This document shows, in pieces, positions 10,481 to 19,011 of a stretch of DNA of 64,000 bases. Source of the stretch: Bog-756 sp963699055. GTDB lineage: Bacteria; Actinomycetota; Acidimicrobiia; Acidimicrobiales; RAAP-2. The position numbers and the translations under genes are program-made. Numbering within the stretch: the stretch's first letter is position 1; each line of letters begins with the position of its first letter. The notes under the pieces are model-generated. The model was not told the DNA's origin and did not search any database. It saw only the letters and a list, made by a program, of their open reading frames with translations. The stretch covers positions 1 to 64,000 of the forward strand of contig CAVOTA010000001.1 of the NCBI GenBank assembly GCA_963699055.1, written 5' to 3'.

Positions 10481-11481
10481 GCACGGCGGCCACGGCCACC
10501 GGCCACCGGCCCGCCTACCTGGTGAAGGGGGGCGACCCCTCCCTGGTGGCCCAGGCCGCCCACTCCCTCGTCGAGGGCCTGGTGGCCGGGGGCGACCCGT
10601 CGATGATGGTCGAGGAGTTCGGCGGCCCCGGGGTCGACCAGTTCGACGTCGGGGCGGTGATCGACGCCTGCACCACGCCGCCCTTCCTGGTCGACCGCCG
10701 GGTGGTCGTCGTCCGCGAGGCCGGGCAGATCACGGCGGCCGACGCCAAGCGGCTGGCGGCCTACCTGGCCGATCCGCTGCCCACCACGGCGCTGGTGCTG
10801 GTGGCCGGCGGCGGTACGGTCAACCAGGCGCTGTCCAAGGCGGTGTCCGCCGCCGGCGAGGTGGTCGACACCGCCGTCGGCATCGGCAGGGCCCGGACCC
10901 AGTGGTTGGCCGACCACCTGAAGGGTGGGCCGGTCCGGCTCGACGGCCCCGCCCAGACCCGACTGGGCGAGCACCTGGGTTCGGACATGGGCCGGCTCGC
11001 CGGCCTGCTCGACACCCTGGCCGCCGCCTACGGGCGCGGGGCGACGGTGACGGCGGCCGAGCTCGAACCCTTCCTGGGCGAGGCGGGGGCGCTGGCGCCC
11101 TGGGACCTGACCGATGCCGTCGACGCCGGCCGCACGGCCCCCGCCCTGGAGGTGCTCCACCGGATGCTGTCGGCGGGGGAGTCCCACCCGCTGGTCATCC
11201 TCGCCACCCTCCACAAGCACTACCGCCAGATGCTGCGCCTCGACGGCTCCGGGGCGACGTCGGCCGAGCAGGCGGCCGCGCTGCTGGGGTCGAAGAGCGT
11301 CTTCCCGGCCAAGAAGGCGCTGGCCCAGGCGAACCGGCTCGGATCCGCGCGCATCGCCCGGGCCGTGCAGCTGCTGGCCGAGGCCGACCTCGACCTGCGG
11401 GGCACCACCGGGATGTCGGGCGAGTCGGTGATGGAGGTACTGGTGGCCCGCCTCAGCCGGCTGGGTGCGGCCCGCCGCTGA
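10477..11481 (+). CDS. holA: DNA polymerase III delta subunit
   Basis: A 334-residue clamp-loader subunit that opens the beta sliding clamp in the DnaX complex. The N-terminal AAA+-like domain begins RPAYLVKGGDPSLVAQAA and continues with VIDACTTPPFLVDRRVVVVREAG and LVLVAGGGTVNQAL. The middle lid shows LGSDMGRLAGLLDTLAAAYG, and the C-terminal collar has HPLVILATLHKHYRQMLRL and LLAEADLDLRG. GTG at 10477 overlaps the folP2 stop, so the pair is coupled. In most actinobacteria rpsT follows within a few hundred bases; here it is 43.7 kb away. Confidence 0.9.
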   Translation: MSTAATATGHRPAYLVKGGDPSLVAQAAHSLVEGLVAGGDPSMMVEEFGGPGVDQFDVGAVIDACTTPPFLVDRRVVVVREAGQITAADAKRLAAYLADPLPTTALVLVAGGGTVNQALSKAVSAAGEVVDTAVGIGRARTQWLADHLKGGPVRLDGPAQTRLGEHLGSDMGRLAGLLDTLAAAYGRGATVTAAELEPFLGEAGALAPWDLTDAVDAGRTAPALEVLHRMLSAGESHPLVILATLHKHYRQMLRLDGSGATSAEQAAALLGSKSVFPAKKALAQANRLGSARIARAVQLLAEADLDLRGTTGMSGESVMEVLVARLSRLGAARR

Positions 11482-11525
11482 CCCGACGGGCGACCGGTCC
11501 GGCGGGCGGCGCCGGTGCGCGCCCG

Positions 11526-12584
11526 TCAGTCGGCCACGGCGTCCCGGGCCTCGACGCCGGCGTCGTAGACGTTCTCCGTCCAGCTGCCACCGTCCCAGTA
11601 CCGGTACTGGTGCCGGCCGGTCGGGTCCGGCAGCCACCGGGCCGCCAGCGTCGGACGGTTGCCGGTCCGCGGTGCGAGGGCCAGCGGCGCCACCGCGTCG
11701 GGTGCGGGCCGGAAGATCTCGGGGGTGCCCGGCGTGGCCACCGGGGCGGCCAGCAGCTGGGTGGCGGTGCCGCGGCCGGTCGACGCATGGACGGCCTGGC
11801 GGTGGCCGAACCCGCGCACGGGGGCGGCCCCGGCGAAGGACGGTCCCGCCACCTGGGACAGCGGCACCGGCACCGGATCGGCCGAGGGCACCGGGCCGGG
11901 GGCCGGGGCGCCGAACGACGGGGTGGACGCCACCGGTGCGGCGGGCACCGACCGGGAGCGGTCGTCCGGCTCCTGGGTGGCGCCCAGGATCTGGGCGGCC
12001 ACCGTGACGAGCGGTACCTCCTCGTCGAACGAGGTGCGTTGCTTCGGACGGTACGGGCGCCCGAGCGACCCGGGGATGCGGGGGACGGCGTCGGTGGCCA
12101 CCGCCGTGGCGACGAGGGGCTCGACCACCCGGGCCGCGTCCGGGGCGGGCACGGTGACGAGGTCGGGGTCGTCGAAGAACCCGGCCGGGGCCGACGGGGT
12201 GAGGTCGGGGCCCGTCGCCTTGACGGCGCGGTCGTTGCGGCGCTCGCCGAAGCTGCCGAACGAGGTCGGCGGCACCAGGGCCTGGATGGTCCGGTGGGTG
12301 CCGGTGGCCGCCGCCTGGCGGTCGCCGAAGCGCTCGAAGGGCAGGTTGGCGGCCCGCCCGGCGGAGGCCACCTCGACCACCTTGGGCCGTGCCCCGAACA
12401 CGTAGATGGCCAGGCCCACCCCGGGGAGGAGGACGACCAGGGCCAGCGAGAGGAGCTTCGGCTCGCCGGCCGCCCGCCAGGCCCAGCCGGGCTGGCGGAG
12501 GAGGTCGACGGCCCCGTACACGACGGAGGCGATCACGAGGACGGCGACCAGGCCGTAGACGAGATCGGTGGTGCCGGCGGTCAT
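11526..12584 (-). CDS. Membrane protein with C-terminal DUF2510
   Basis: A 352-residue protein. Two N-terminal transmembrane helices (residues 8-28 and 45-63, the second LLSLALVVLLPGVGLAIYVFG) resemble the PLDc_N hairpin. A long low-complexity Pro/Ala/Val middle follows, with repeats of RAFGHRQA-like character. The end is a DUF2510 domain: WLPDPTGRHQYRYWDGGSWTENV. DUF2510 is a short actinobacterial module of unknown function, usually on membrane proteins and predicted to sit at the envelope. The start ATG overlaps the stop of a 33-codon upstream ORF (ATGA). Confidence 0.75.
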   Translation of the reverse strand: MTAGTTDLVYGLVAVLVIASVVYGAVDLLRQPGWAWRAAGEPKLLSLALVVLLPGVGLAIYVFGARPKVVEVASAGRAANLPFERFGDRQAAATGTHRTIQALVPPTSFGSFGERRNDRAVKATGPDLTPSAPAGFFDDPDLVTVPAPDAARVVEPLVATAVATDAVPRIPGSLGRPYRPKQRTSFDEEVPLVTVAAQILGATQEPDDRSRSVPAAPVASTPSFGAPAPGPVPSADPVPVPLSQVAGPSFAGAAPVRGFGHRQAVHASTGRGTATQLLAAPVATPGTPEIFRPAPDAVAPLALAPRTGNRPTLAARWLPDPTGRHQYRYWDGGSWTENVYDAGVEARDAVAD

Positions 12585-12682
12585 CGGCGTGCTCCGTCCG
12601 TGCGGCCCGCCGGCGGTGGCGGGGCCGGCTCCCGGGTGGCTTCCGTACGGGGGACCCCCTGCCCGATGACTCCCTGCCCCAT
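12581..12682 (-). CDS. Possible 33-residue leader ORF coupled to the DUF2510 gene
   Basis: An ATG at 12682 opens a frame whose product starts MGQGVIGQGVPRTEATREP and is Pro/Arg rich afterwards. Its TGA overlaps the ATG of the DUF2510 membrane gene as ATGA, the geometry of translational coupling. AAGGCGG precedes the ATG. In a GC-rich genome a 33-codon open frame is easily fortuitous, so the case rests on the overlap and the ribosome-binding site only. Confidence 0.3.
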   Translation of the reverse strand: MGQGVIGQGVPRTEATREPAPPPPAGRTDGARR

Positions 12683-12712
12683 GGCCTGCCGCCTTCGCTA
12701 GGTGATTGGATT

Positions 12713-12748
12713 ACTACTCACAGTGTTTACACAAACACGTAGAGTAGT
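12713..12748. promoter_or_regulatory. Nested palindrome over a minus-strand promoter
   Basis: An AT-rich 36-bp element in a very GC-rich context. Outer arms ACTACTC (12713-12719) and GAGTAGT (12742-12748) enclose inner arms GTGTTT (12723-12728) and AAACAC (12733-12738) around ACAC, with 3 unpaired bases between the arm pairs on each side. On the minus strand TTGACT (12751-12746) lies 16 bases before TAAACA, giving a promoter whose -10 sits in the inner palindrome. It would drive the leader ORF and DUF2510 gene. This is a likely operator for an unidentified regulator. Confidence 0.55.
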
Positions 12749-12843
12749 CAAGTTGCGGTTCGGCGTCGCTTTTCAAGGATCATCGGCGCGCCCGGACCGG
12801 ATCTGCACTCCGGATCCCCGGGAGTCGGCGGAAGTCGCGGTTG

Positions 12844-15800
12844 TCAGCGGAAGTCGCGGGAGGAGGGGACGGCCCCGAGGGGCAGCGGCTCGAACCGCTC
12901 GGCCACCAGGGTCATGGACCCCTCGGACCGCTCGACCCGGCCCCGGACCAGCAGCGCCGGCGAGGCCCGGGCCACCGGCTTCCACCGCACCCAGGCACCC
13001 CGCGAACAGACGATGTTCACCATCCCGGTCTCGTCCTCGAGGTTGAGGAAGACGGCCCCGTGGGCGCTCTCGGGCGCCTGGCGGTGGGTGACCACGCCCC
13101 CGACGGTGACCCGGTCGCCGGCCGGCCGGCCGGCCAGGGCGGCGGCCCGGACCACGCCGCGCCGGTCCAGTCCGCCGCGGGCCAGCTCCATGGCCGTGGT
13201 GTCGGGGGCCATGCCGAGCGACCACAGGTCGTCGGACACCTCCTCCCACGGCGTGGGGGTGGGCAGCTCCGGCGGCTCGGCCCCGGTGACCACGCCCGGG
13301 AGGCGGTCGGGGGTGGCCTGGGCGGCGGCCCCGGCCCCCCACACCAGGGCCCGCCGTCCGCCGGTCCGCGTCGCCGTCCCCCGTCCCCGCCGCCGGCGGT
13401 CCCGCTCGTCGATGCCGTCCAGGGCGCCCGCCGAGGCCAGGGCCTCGAGCTGCGCCCGGGTGACGCCGGCGCGGCGCACGAGGTCCTCCATGCCCGCCCA
13501 CGGCGCCCCCGCCTCGATCCGGGTGGCGGTGTCGGTGCCGATGCCGCGCACCGACGACAGGCCGAGGCGCACCGCGGCGGCGTCCGACGGGATCGGCGCC
13601 CCGTCGCGCCCCGGGCCCGACTCGGGCTCGAGGGAGGCCGCCGCCCGCCCGAGGTCGACGTCCGGCCGGCGGACCACGACCCCGTGCCGCTTGGCGTCCG
13701 CCACCAGGCTCTGGGGGGACCAGAACCCCATGGGCTGGGCGTTGAGCAGGCCGGCGGTGAAGGCGGCCGGGTAGTGCACCTTGCACCAGGCCGTCGAGTA
13801 CACCAGGTGGGCGAAGGCCACCGAGTGGGACTCGGGGAAGCCGAAGTTGGCGAAGGCGGCGAGCGCGGCGTAGACCTGCTCGGACACCTCGGCGGAGACC
13901 CCCCGGGCGGCCATGCCGGCGAACAGCCGGTCGCGCAGGGCCGCCATGCGTTCGGTGGACCGCTTGGCGCTCATGGCCTGGCGCAGCGCGTCGGACTCGG
14001 CCGGGGTGAACCCGGCCACGTCGATGGCGATCTGCATCAGCTGCTCCTGGAACAGCGGCACGCCGAGGGTGCGCTCGAGCGCCGGCTGCATCAGCGGGTG
14101 GAGGTAGGAGACGGGCTCGGTCCCGTTGCGCCGCCGGATGTAGGGGTGGACGGCGTTGCCCTGGATGGGCCCGGGCCGGATGAGGGCCACCTCGATGGCC
14201 AGGTCGTAGAAGCAGCGGGGCTGGACGCGGGGGAGCGTGTTCATCTGGGCCCGCGACTCCACCTGGAACACGCCCACCGTGTCGGCCCGGCACAGGAGGT
14301 CGTAGACCTCGTCCTCCTGCTCGAGCCGGGCGAGGTCGACGGTCACCCCGTGGGCCCCGGCCACCAGGTCCACCATGTGGTGGAGCGCGGTGAGCATGCC
14401 GAGGCCGAGCAGGTCGAACTTCACCAGCCCCGCCGCCGCGCAGTCGTCCTTGTCCCACTGCAGCACGCTGCGCCCCGGCATGCGGCCCCACTCCACCGGG
14501 CACACCTCGACCACCGGCCGGTCGCAGATGACCATGCCCCCCGAGTGGATGCCGAGGTGCCGCGGGAACCCGAGCAGCTCACCGGCGAGCTGGCGGACCA
14601 TCGGCGGCAGGTCGTCGCGCTCGGCCAGGGGCTGGCCGCGCTCGGTCGAGGCCGACCAGGCGTCGGCCTCCTCGACGGAATGGCCGAGGGCCTTGCCCAC
14701 GTCGCGCAGGGCCGACCGTGACCGGTAGGTGATGACGTTGGCCACCTGGGCGGCGTGCAGCCGGCCGTAGCGCTCGTAGACGTACTGGATGACCTCCTCG
14801 CGGCGGCCGGACTCGATGTCGACGTCGATGTCGGGCGGGCCGTCGCGGGCGGGGGAGAGGAAGCGCTCGAAGAGCAGGCCGAGCGAGACGGCGTCCACGT
14901 TGGTGATGCCGAGGGCGAAGCACACCGCCGACGTGGCGGCCGACCCCCGGCCCTGGCAGAAGATGTCGTTGCGGCGGCAGAACTCGACGATGTCCCACAC
15001 GGTGAGGAAGTAGCCGGGGAACCCGAGCGCGCCGATCACCTCGAGCTCGTGCTCGAGCTGGGCGTACGCCCCCGGCACCCGCTCGGCCCCGGCCGGCCCG
15101 TACCGCACGGCCGCCCCCCGCCGGGTCAGCTCGACCAGCCAGCTCTGCTCGGTGTGGCCCTCCGGCACCGGGAAGTCGGGGAGCCGGGGGGCCACCAGCC
15201 GGAGGTCGAACGCGCACCCGGCGGCCACCTCCGCCGCCCGGTCGACCACGCCCGGCCACCGGGCGAACCGCCGGCGCTGTTCGGACTCGGTGCGCAGACA
15301 GGCGGTGGCGGAGGAGGGGAGCCACCCCTCGAGGTCGGCGAGGGTGGACCGGGCCCGCACGGCCGACAGCGTGGTGGCCAGCGGGAACCGGGCCGGGGTG
15401 GCGTAGTGGACGTTGTTGGTGGCCACCAGGGCCACGTCCCGCTGGGCGGCCAGCACGGCCAGGGCGTCGTTGCGGGGGCCGTCGACCGGGGTGCCGTGGT
15501 CCCACAGCTCGACGGCCACCTGCTCGCGCCCGAAGCGGTCGACGAGGCGGTCGAGCGCCCGGGCCGCCGCCGTCGGGCCCCGGTCGCACAGCGCCGCGGC
15601 CAGGGGCCCCTTCCGGCACCCGGTCAGGACCTGCCAGTGCCCGCCGTGGCGCTCGGCCAGGTCGTCGAGGGTGAGGACGGCCCGGCCCTTCTCCCCGCCG
15701 GCCAGGTGGGCCTCGGCGATGGCCCGGCTGAGACGGGCGTAGCCGTCGGGGTCGCGGGCCAGCACCACCAGGTGGGTGCCGTCGGGGTCGGGCATGCCGG

Positions 15801-16035
15801 TGCGCAGGTGGGGTCCGGTGGCGTCGGACAGGGTGAGCTCGGCGCCGAACACGGTGGGCAGGCCGACGGCCCGGGCGGCCACGGCGAACCGCACCGCCCC
15901 GTACAGGCCGTTGTGGTCGGTCAGCGCCATCGCCGACAGCCCGAGTCGCACCGCCTCCGCGGCGAGCTCCTCGGGGTGGCTGGCACCGTCGAGGAAGGAG
16001 AAGTTGGAGTGGGCGTGGAGCTCGGCGTAGGCCAC
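12844..16035 (-). CDS. dnaE2: Error-prone DNA polymerase DnaE2 (ImuC)
   Basis: A 1063-residue C-family polymerase, the catalytic member of the actinobacterial mutasome that copies damaged DNA after SOS induction. It opens with a PHP domain (AELHAHSNFSFLDGASH, then ALTDHNGLYGAVRF). The polymerase active-site strand PDIDVDIESGRR lies near residues 400-411, followed by the finger segment HPYIRRRNGTEPVSYLHP. A helix-hairpin-helix (VRGIGTDTATRI) and C-terminal OB fold (VTVGGVVTHRQAPESAHGAV) complete it. Length fits the family. Start is GTG. It is last in the operon imuA'-imuB-dnaE2, 12 bases after imuB, and is expected to depend on the LexA box at 17863. Confidence 0.95.
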   Translation of the reverse strand: MAYAELHAHSNFSFLDGASHPEELAAEAVRLGLSAMALTDHNGLYGAVRFAVAARAVGLPTVFGAELTLSDATGPHLRTGMPDPDGTHLVVLARDPDGYARLSRAIAEAHLAGGEKGRAVLTLDDLAERHGGHWQVLTGCRKGPLAAALCDRGPTAAARALDRLVDRFGREQVAVELWDHGTPVDGPRNDALAVLAAQRDVALVATNNVHYATPARFPLATTLSAVRARSTLADLEGWLPSSATACLRTESEQRRRFARWPGVVDRAAEVAAGCAFDLRLVAPRLPDFPVPEGHTEQSWLVELTRRGAAVRYGPAGAERVPGAYAQLEHELEVIGALGFPGYFLTVWDIVEFCRRNDIFCQGRGSAATSAVCFALGITNVDAVSLGLLFERFLSPARDGPPDIDVDIESGRREEVIQYVYERYGRLHAAQVANVITYRSRSALRDVGKALGHSVEEADAWSASTERGQPLAERDDLPPMVRQLAGELLGFPRHLGIHSGGMVICDRPVVEVCPVEWGRMPGRSVLQWDKDDCAAAGLVKFDLLGLGMLTALHHMVDLVAGAHGVTVDLARLEQEDEVYDLLCRADTVGVFQVESRAQMNTLPRVQPRCFYDLAIEVALIRPGPIQGNAVHPYIRRRNGTEPVSYLHPLMQPALERTLGVPLFQEQLMQIAIDVAGFTPAESDALRQAMSAKRSTERMAALRDRLFAGMAARGVSAEVSEQVYAALAAFANFGFPESHSVAFAHLVYSTAWCKVHYPAAFTAGLLNAQPMGFWSPQSLVADAKRHGVVVRRPDVDLGRAAASLEPESGPGRDGAPIPSDAAAVRLGLSSVRGIGTDTATRIEAGAPWAGMEDLVRRAGVTRAQLEALASAGALDGIDERDRRRRGRGTATRTGGRRALVWGAGAAAQATPDRLPGVVTGAEPPELPTPTPWEEVSDDLWSLGMAPDTTAMELARGGLDRRGVVRAAALAGRPAGDRVTVGGVVTHRQAPESAHGAVFLNLEDETGMVNIVCSRGAWVRWKPVARASPALLVRGRVERSEGSMTLVAERFEPLPLGAVPSSRDFR

Positions 16036-16047
16036 GGTGCACCGGCC

Positions 16048-17154
16048 TCAGCCGTAGGTCGCCTCGACCCACCAGCGGCCCCGCTCGGCCAGCAGCAGGT
16101 GGGCGGTCCGGTCGGTGACGGCCTGGAGCCGGGCGCCCCGGCGTCGCGACCGGGACCACCACCGCTCGTCGGACGGCCACGGCCCGGCCCACCCCGACAG
16201 CGGCTCCCACGGACCACCCTCGACCGACAGGCGGTCGGGCGCGGCACCCAGGAGACCCCGGGCCGACACCCGCACCGTCCCACCCCGGGCGTCGGCCAGG
16301 TCGGCCCGGACCGGCTCGGGGTGGACGACGGCCGGGGCGGGGACCGGGATCCGTCCGGGCCACGGCGCCTCCGGACCGCCCGCCGGCCGCACGCCGCCGG
16401 GGGCCGCGCCCCGCGGCACCCCGTCGGCGGTCCACGTCACGAAGCGGGCCCGCTCGGCCGGGCCGCGCCCGCCCTGCAGCCGGACGGTCACCACCCCGTC
16501 GGGGCCGAGCAGCTCCTGGGCGGCGGCCAGGCACCGGGCCGCCCGGGCGTCGGCGTCGCTCGCCCCGCCCCAGAAGCCGGGCTCGGCCACCACCGGGGCC
16601 TCCTCGGCGGGCCTGCCGGTCAGGAGGCGGGCGACCCGGGGCTGGCGCAGGTCGGCGGGCTCGCCGCTGCGGCCGCCCGCCACCCGGTGGGCGTGGGCCC
16701 CGTCGGCCCCGAACCGGCCGAGGACGTGGGGGTCGGGCAGGGCGGCGAACGCGCCCAGCGTGCGGATGCCGAGCCGTCCCAGCAGGGCGGTCAGGTCGTC
16801 CAGCCCGAGCACGGCGACGGGCAGGGGGGCCAGGAAGGCGGGGGTCCCGCCGGCCGGGACGATCAGGCCCCGGCGGGCGGCCAGCACGGCGGCGAACAGC
16901 CCGTCGGCCACGCCGACCTCGGCGGGGGCGACCCGTCCGGCCGCCGCCTGGACGAGGTCGGCGAGGGCGCCCTCGCCCCCGAAGTAGCGGGCGGGCCCCC
17001 GGGCGGGGAGCGAGCAGATGCCGGCCCGCACCGGGGTGACCCACGGGCAGTAGGCCTCCACGGCGGCGATGACGTCGGCGAAGGTGCGCAGCACCGCACC
17101 CCCCTCGTCCTCCTCCAGCAGGTCGGGGCAGTGCACCACGAGCAGGCGGTCCAC
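16048..17154 (-). CDS. imuB: ImuB, compact Y-family-like mutasome hub
   Basis: A 368-residue member of the ImuB family, a catalytically inactive Y-family relative that bridges DnaE2 and the beta clamp. Recognisable parts are RAGICSLPARGPARYFGGEGALADL, VGVADGLFAAVLAARRG, the HhH segment LGIRTLGAFAALPDPHVLGRFG, and the C-terminal GPWPSDERWW and GRWWVEATYG. It is far shorter than the usual 500 or so residues: after VVHCPD the sequence runs almost at once into the DVIAAVEAYCPWV region, so much of the palm/finger part is missing. The clamp-binding motif position reads EPGFWG (191-196) rather than QLxLWG. It starts with GTG one base after the imuA' stop. Confidence 0.85.
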   Translation of the reverse strand: MDRLLVVHCPDLLEEDEGGAVLRTFADVIAAVEAYCPWVTPVRAGICSLPARGPARYFGGEGALADLVQAAAGRVAPAEVGVADGLFAAVLAARRGLIVPAGGTPAFLAPLPVAVLGLDDLTALLGRLGIRTLGAFAALPDPHVLGRFGADGAHAHRVAGGRSGEPADLRQPRVARLLTGRPAEEAPVVAEPGFWGGASDADARAARCLAAAQELLGPDGVVTVRLQGGRGPAERARFVTWTADGVPRGAAPGGVRPAGGPEAPWPGRIPVPAPAVVHPEPVRADLADARGGTVRVSARGLLGAAPDRLSVEGGPWEPLSGWAGPWPSDERWWSRSRRRGARLQAVTDRTAHLLLAERGRWWVEATYG

Positions 17155-17155
17155 G

Positions 17156-17869
17156 TCAGGCCGCCGGGTCGTCGGCCGGGGCGACCGTGCCGTCGGGCCC
17201 GGGGAGCCACAGCTGCCGGCTCAGGGGCCGGGTCGCCGAGCGCCGCCCGGCGGCGGTCACCGTCAGCCGCCGGCGCCGCAGGTGGCCGAGTCCGTCGTCG
17301 ACCCCCTCCCAGGTGGCCCCGTCGACCCGCAGCTGCAGATCGGGCGGCTCGGGCCAGCCGGCCCGGCCGGGCACGACGACCAGCACGGCCCTGCGCTCGC
17401 GGGCCCGGGCCACCAGCCGGCGGGCCATGGCCTGACGGGGGGCGAAGGGTGGGCACAGCACCACCAGGTCCACGCCCTCCAGCACGGCGGCGGTGGCCTC
17501 GGCCCAGGCGGCACCGGGGCGGGGGAGGAGGGCGAGCCGTCCGAGGTCGATGCCGAGGTCGGCGGCGGCCACCGCCCCGAGGCCCGGGTGGCCGACCAGG
17601 GCGCACCACGAGCCGGACGCCGAGGCCGCCGCCACCAGGGACAGGGCCAGGCTGAGGGCGCCGTCCTCACCGGGGCGCCCGACGGTCAGGGTGGTGCCAC
17701 GGCGCAGCGCCCCGTCGGGGAGCAGCCCGGCGAGGGCCGGGGCCACCGGGAGGAGCCGGGTCCGGCTGGTCGCCACCGGCCGGGTCCGCTCGGCCAGGGC
17801 GGCGAGCGCGGCGAGCGCGGCCGGGTCGAGGTCCCGGGCGAGCCCCCGGGCCGGTGCGGATACGAACAT
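17156..17869 (-). CDS. imuA': ImuA' RecA-like mutasome component
   Basis: A 237-residue protein, first gene of the damage-tolerance operon. The body resembles the RecA/SulA-like fold of ImuA' (LPDGALRRGTTLTVGRPGEDGALSLAL, SGSWCALVGHPGLGAVAAADLGIDLGRLALLP, then VDLVVLCPPFAPRQAMARRL). No clean Walker A motif is seen, so ATPase activity is doubtful. Near the C terminus RQLWLPG contains QLWLPG (219-224), which looks like a beta-clamp-binding peptide. The ATG at 17869 is within the LexA box and 7 bases after a TACTAT -10, so translation appears leaderless; no other start is close. Confidence 0.82.
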   Translation of the reverse strand: MFVSAPARGLARDLDPAALAALAALAERTRPVATSRTRLLPVAPALAGLLPDGALRRGTTLTVGRPGEDGALSLALSLVAAASASGSWCALVGHPGLGAVAAADLGIDLGRLALLPRPGAAWAEATAAVLEGVDLVVLCPPFAPRQAMARRLVARARERRAVLVVVPGRAGWPEPPDLQLRVDGATWEGVDDGLGHLRRRRLTVTAAGRRSATRPLSRQLWLPGPDGTVAPADDPAA

Positions 17870-17882
17870 ACGTTCGATAGTA
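17863..17882 (-). promoter_or_regulatory. LexA (SOS) box and leaderless promoter of imuA'-imuB-dnaE2
   Basis: CGAAC-ATAC-GTTCG (17863-17876) fits the Gram-positive/actinobacterial SOS box CGAAC-N4-GTTCG perfectly. On the minus strand TACTAT (17882-17877) is the -10; 7 bases later comes the ATG at 17869, which lies inside the box. LexA bound here would cover the transcription start and the start codon. The divergent aldo/keto reductase starts 82 bases away and might also respond. Confidence 0.88.
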
Positions 17883-17957
17883 CCGACCGGGCGTCCGTCC
17901 GGCCAGTGGGACCCCGGGGCCCGGGCGGGGCGGTCCCGGGTGTGGTTGGCTGTGGAC

Positions 17958-18980
17958 ATGGACCACCGCCCGCTCGGGACCACCGGCGTCCAGGTCAGCC
18001 GGCTCTGCCTCGGGGCGATGATGTTCGGCGCCTGGGGCAACCCCGACCACGACGACTCGGTGCGCATCATCCACCGCGCCGTCGAGGCCGGCATCAACGT
18101 CATCGACACCGCCGACATGTACTCCTTCGGCGAGTCCGAGGAGATCGTGGGGGAGGCGCTCCGGGACCTCGACCGCGACAGCATCGTGCTGGCCACCAAG
18201 GTGCACGGCCCGATGTCGGGGGACCCCAACGCCCAGGGCAACTCGCGGCGCTGGGTGATCGCCGAGTGCGAGCACAGCCTGCGGCGGCTCGGGACCGACT
18301 ACCTCGACCTCTACCAGATCCACCGGCCGTCACCCGAGACGGACATCGACGACACGCTCGGCGCGCTGAGCGATCTCGTCCACGACGGCAAGATCCGCTA
18401 CGCGGGCTGTTCGACGTTCCCGGCGTACCAGGTGGTCGAGTCCCACTGGGTGGCCGAACGCCGGGGACGTGAGCGCTTCCGGACCGAGCAGCCCCAGTAC
18501 TCGCTGCTGGCGCGGGGGATCGAGGCCGACCTGCTCCCCGTCTGCCAGCAGTACGGGATGGGCGTCCTCAGCTGGAGCCCGCTGGCCGGCGGTTGGCTGT
18601 CGGGCGCGTTCGGCGAGGGGAAGCAGAACACCTCGCGCCGGTCGGCCATGCTGCCCGACCGCTACGACCTGTCGCTGCCGACGAACCAGCAGAAGCTGGC
18701 CGCCGTCGTCGAGCTCCAGCAGCTCGCCGACGACGCCGGGCACACGCTGCTCGAGCTGGCCCTCGCCTTCGTGCAGGTCCACCCGGCCGTCACCTGCCCG
18801 ATCATCGGGCCCCGCACCATGGAGCAGCTGGAGTCCCAGCTGGTGACCGCCGACATCACGCTCGGGGACGACGTGCTCGACCGCATCGACGAGATCGTCC
18901 CGCCCGGGGGCAACGTCGGCGGCGCCGACACGGGATGGGCGCCGCCGTCGGTGACCGACCCGCGGCTGCGCCGCCGGTAG
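17958..18980 (+). CDS. Aldo/keto reductase
   Basis: A 340-residue NADPH-dependent aldo/keto reductase of the YghZ/Kv-beta type TIM barrel. Motifs: GTTGVQVSRLCLGAMMFG at the start, FDTADMYSFGESEE-type catalytic region as NVIDTADMYSFGESEE (Asp and Tyr of the tetrad), VLATKVHGPMS (Lys), YLDLYQIHRPSP (His), and GVLSWSPLAGGWLSG. The cofactor pocket ends with PIIGPRTMEQLESQL. The substrate is unknown. It is divergent from imuA'; the SOS box lies in the shared 88-base gap. ATG at 17958; a GTG two codons earlier is possible. Confidence 0.93.
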   Translation: MDHRPLGTTGVQVSRLCLGAMMFGAWGNPDHDDSVRIIHRAVEAGINVIDTADMYSFGESEEIVGEALRDLDRDSIVLATKVHGPMSGDPNAQGNSRRWVIAECEHSLRRLGTDYLDLYQIHRPSPETDIDDTLGALSDLVHDGKIRYAGCSTFPAYQVVESHWVAERRGRERFRTEQPQYSLLARGIEADLLPVCQQYGMGVLSWSPLAGGWLSGAFGEGKQNTSRRSAMLPDRYDLSLPTNQQKLAAVVELQQLADDAGHTLLELALAFVQVHPAVTCPIIGPRTMEQLESQLVTADITLGDDVLDRIDEIVPPGGNVGGADTGWAPPSVTDPRLRRR

Positions 18981-19011
18981 TCACCCCGGGCCCGTCGTGG
19001 GGTGCTGTCCC

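Noticed and set aside
14755..17655. 966-codon open frame on the plus strand
   Set aside because: It lies antisense to dnaE2, imuB and imuA', whose motifs are intact. Long antisense frames are normal at this GC content, and the product is Gly/Arg/Pro/His-rich without any domain.
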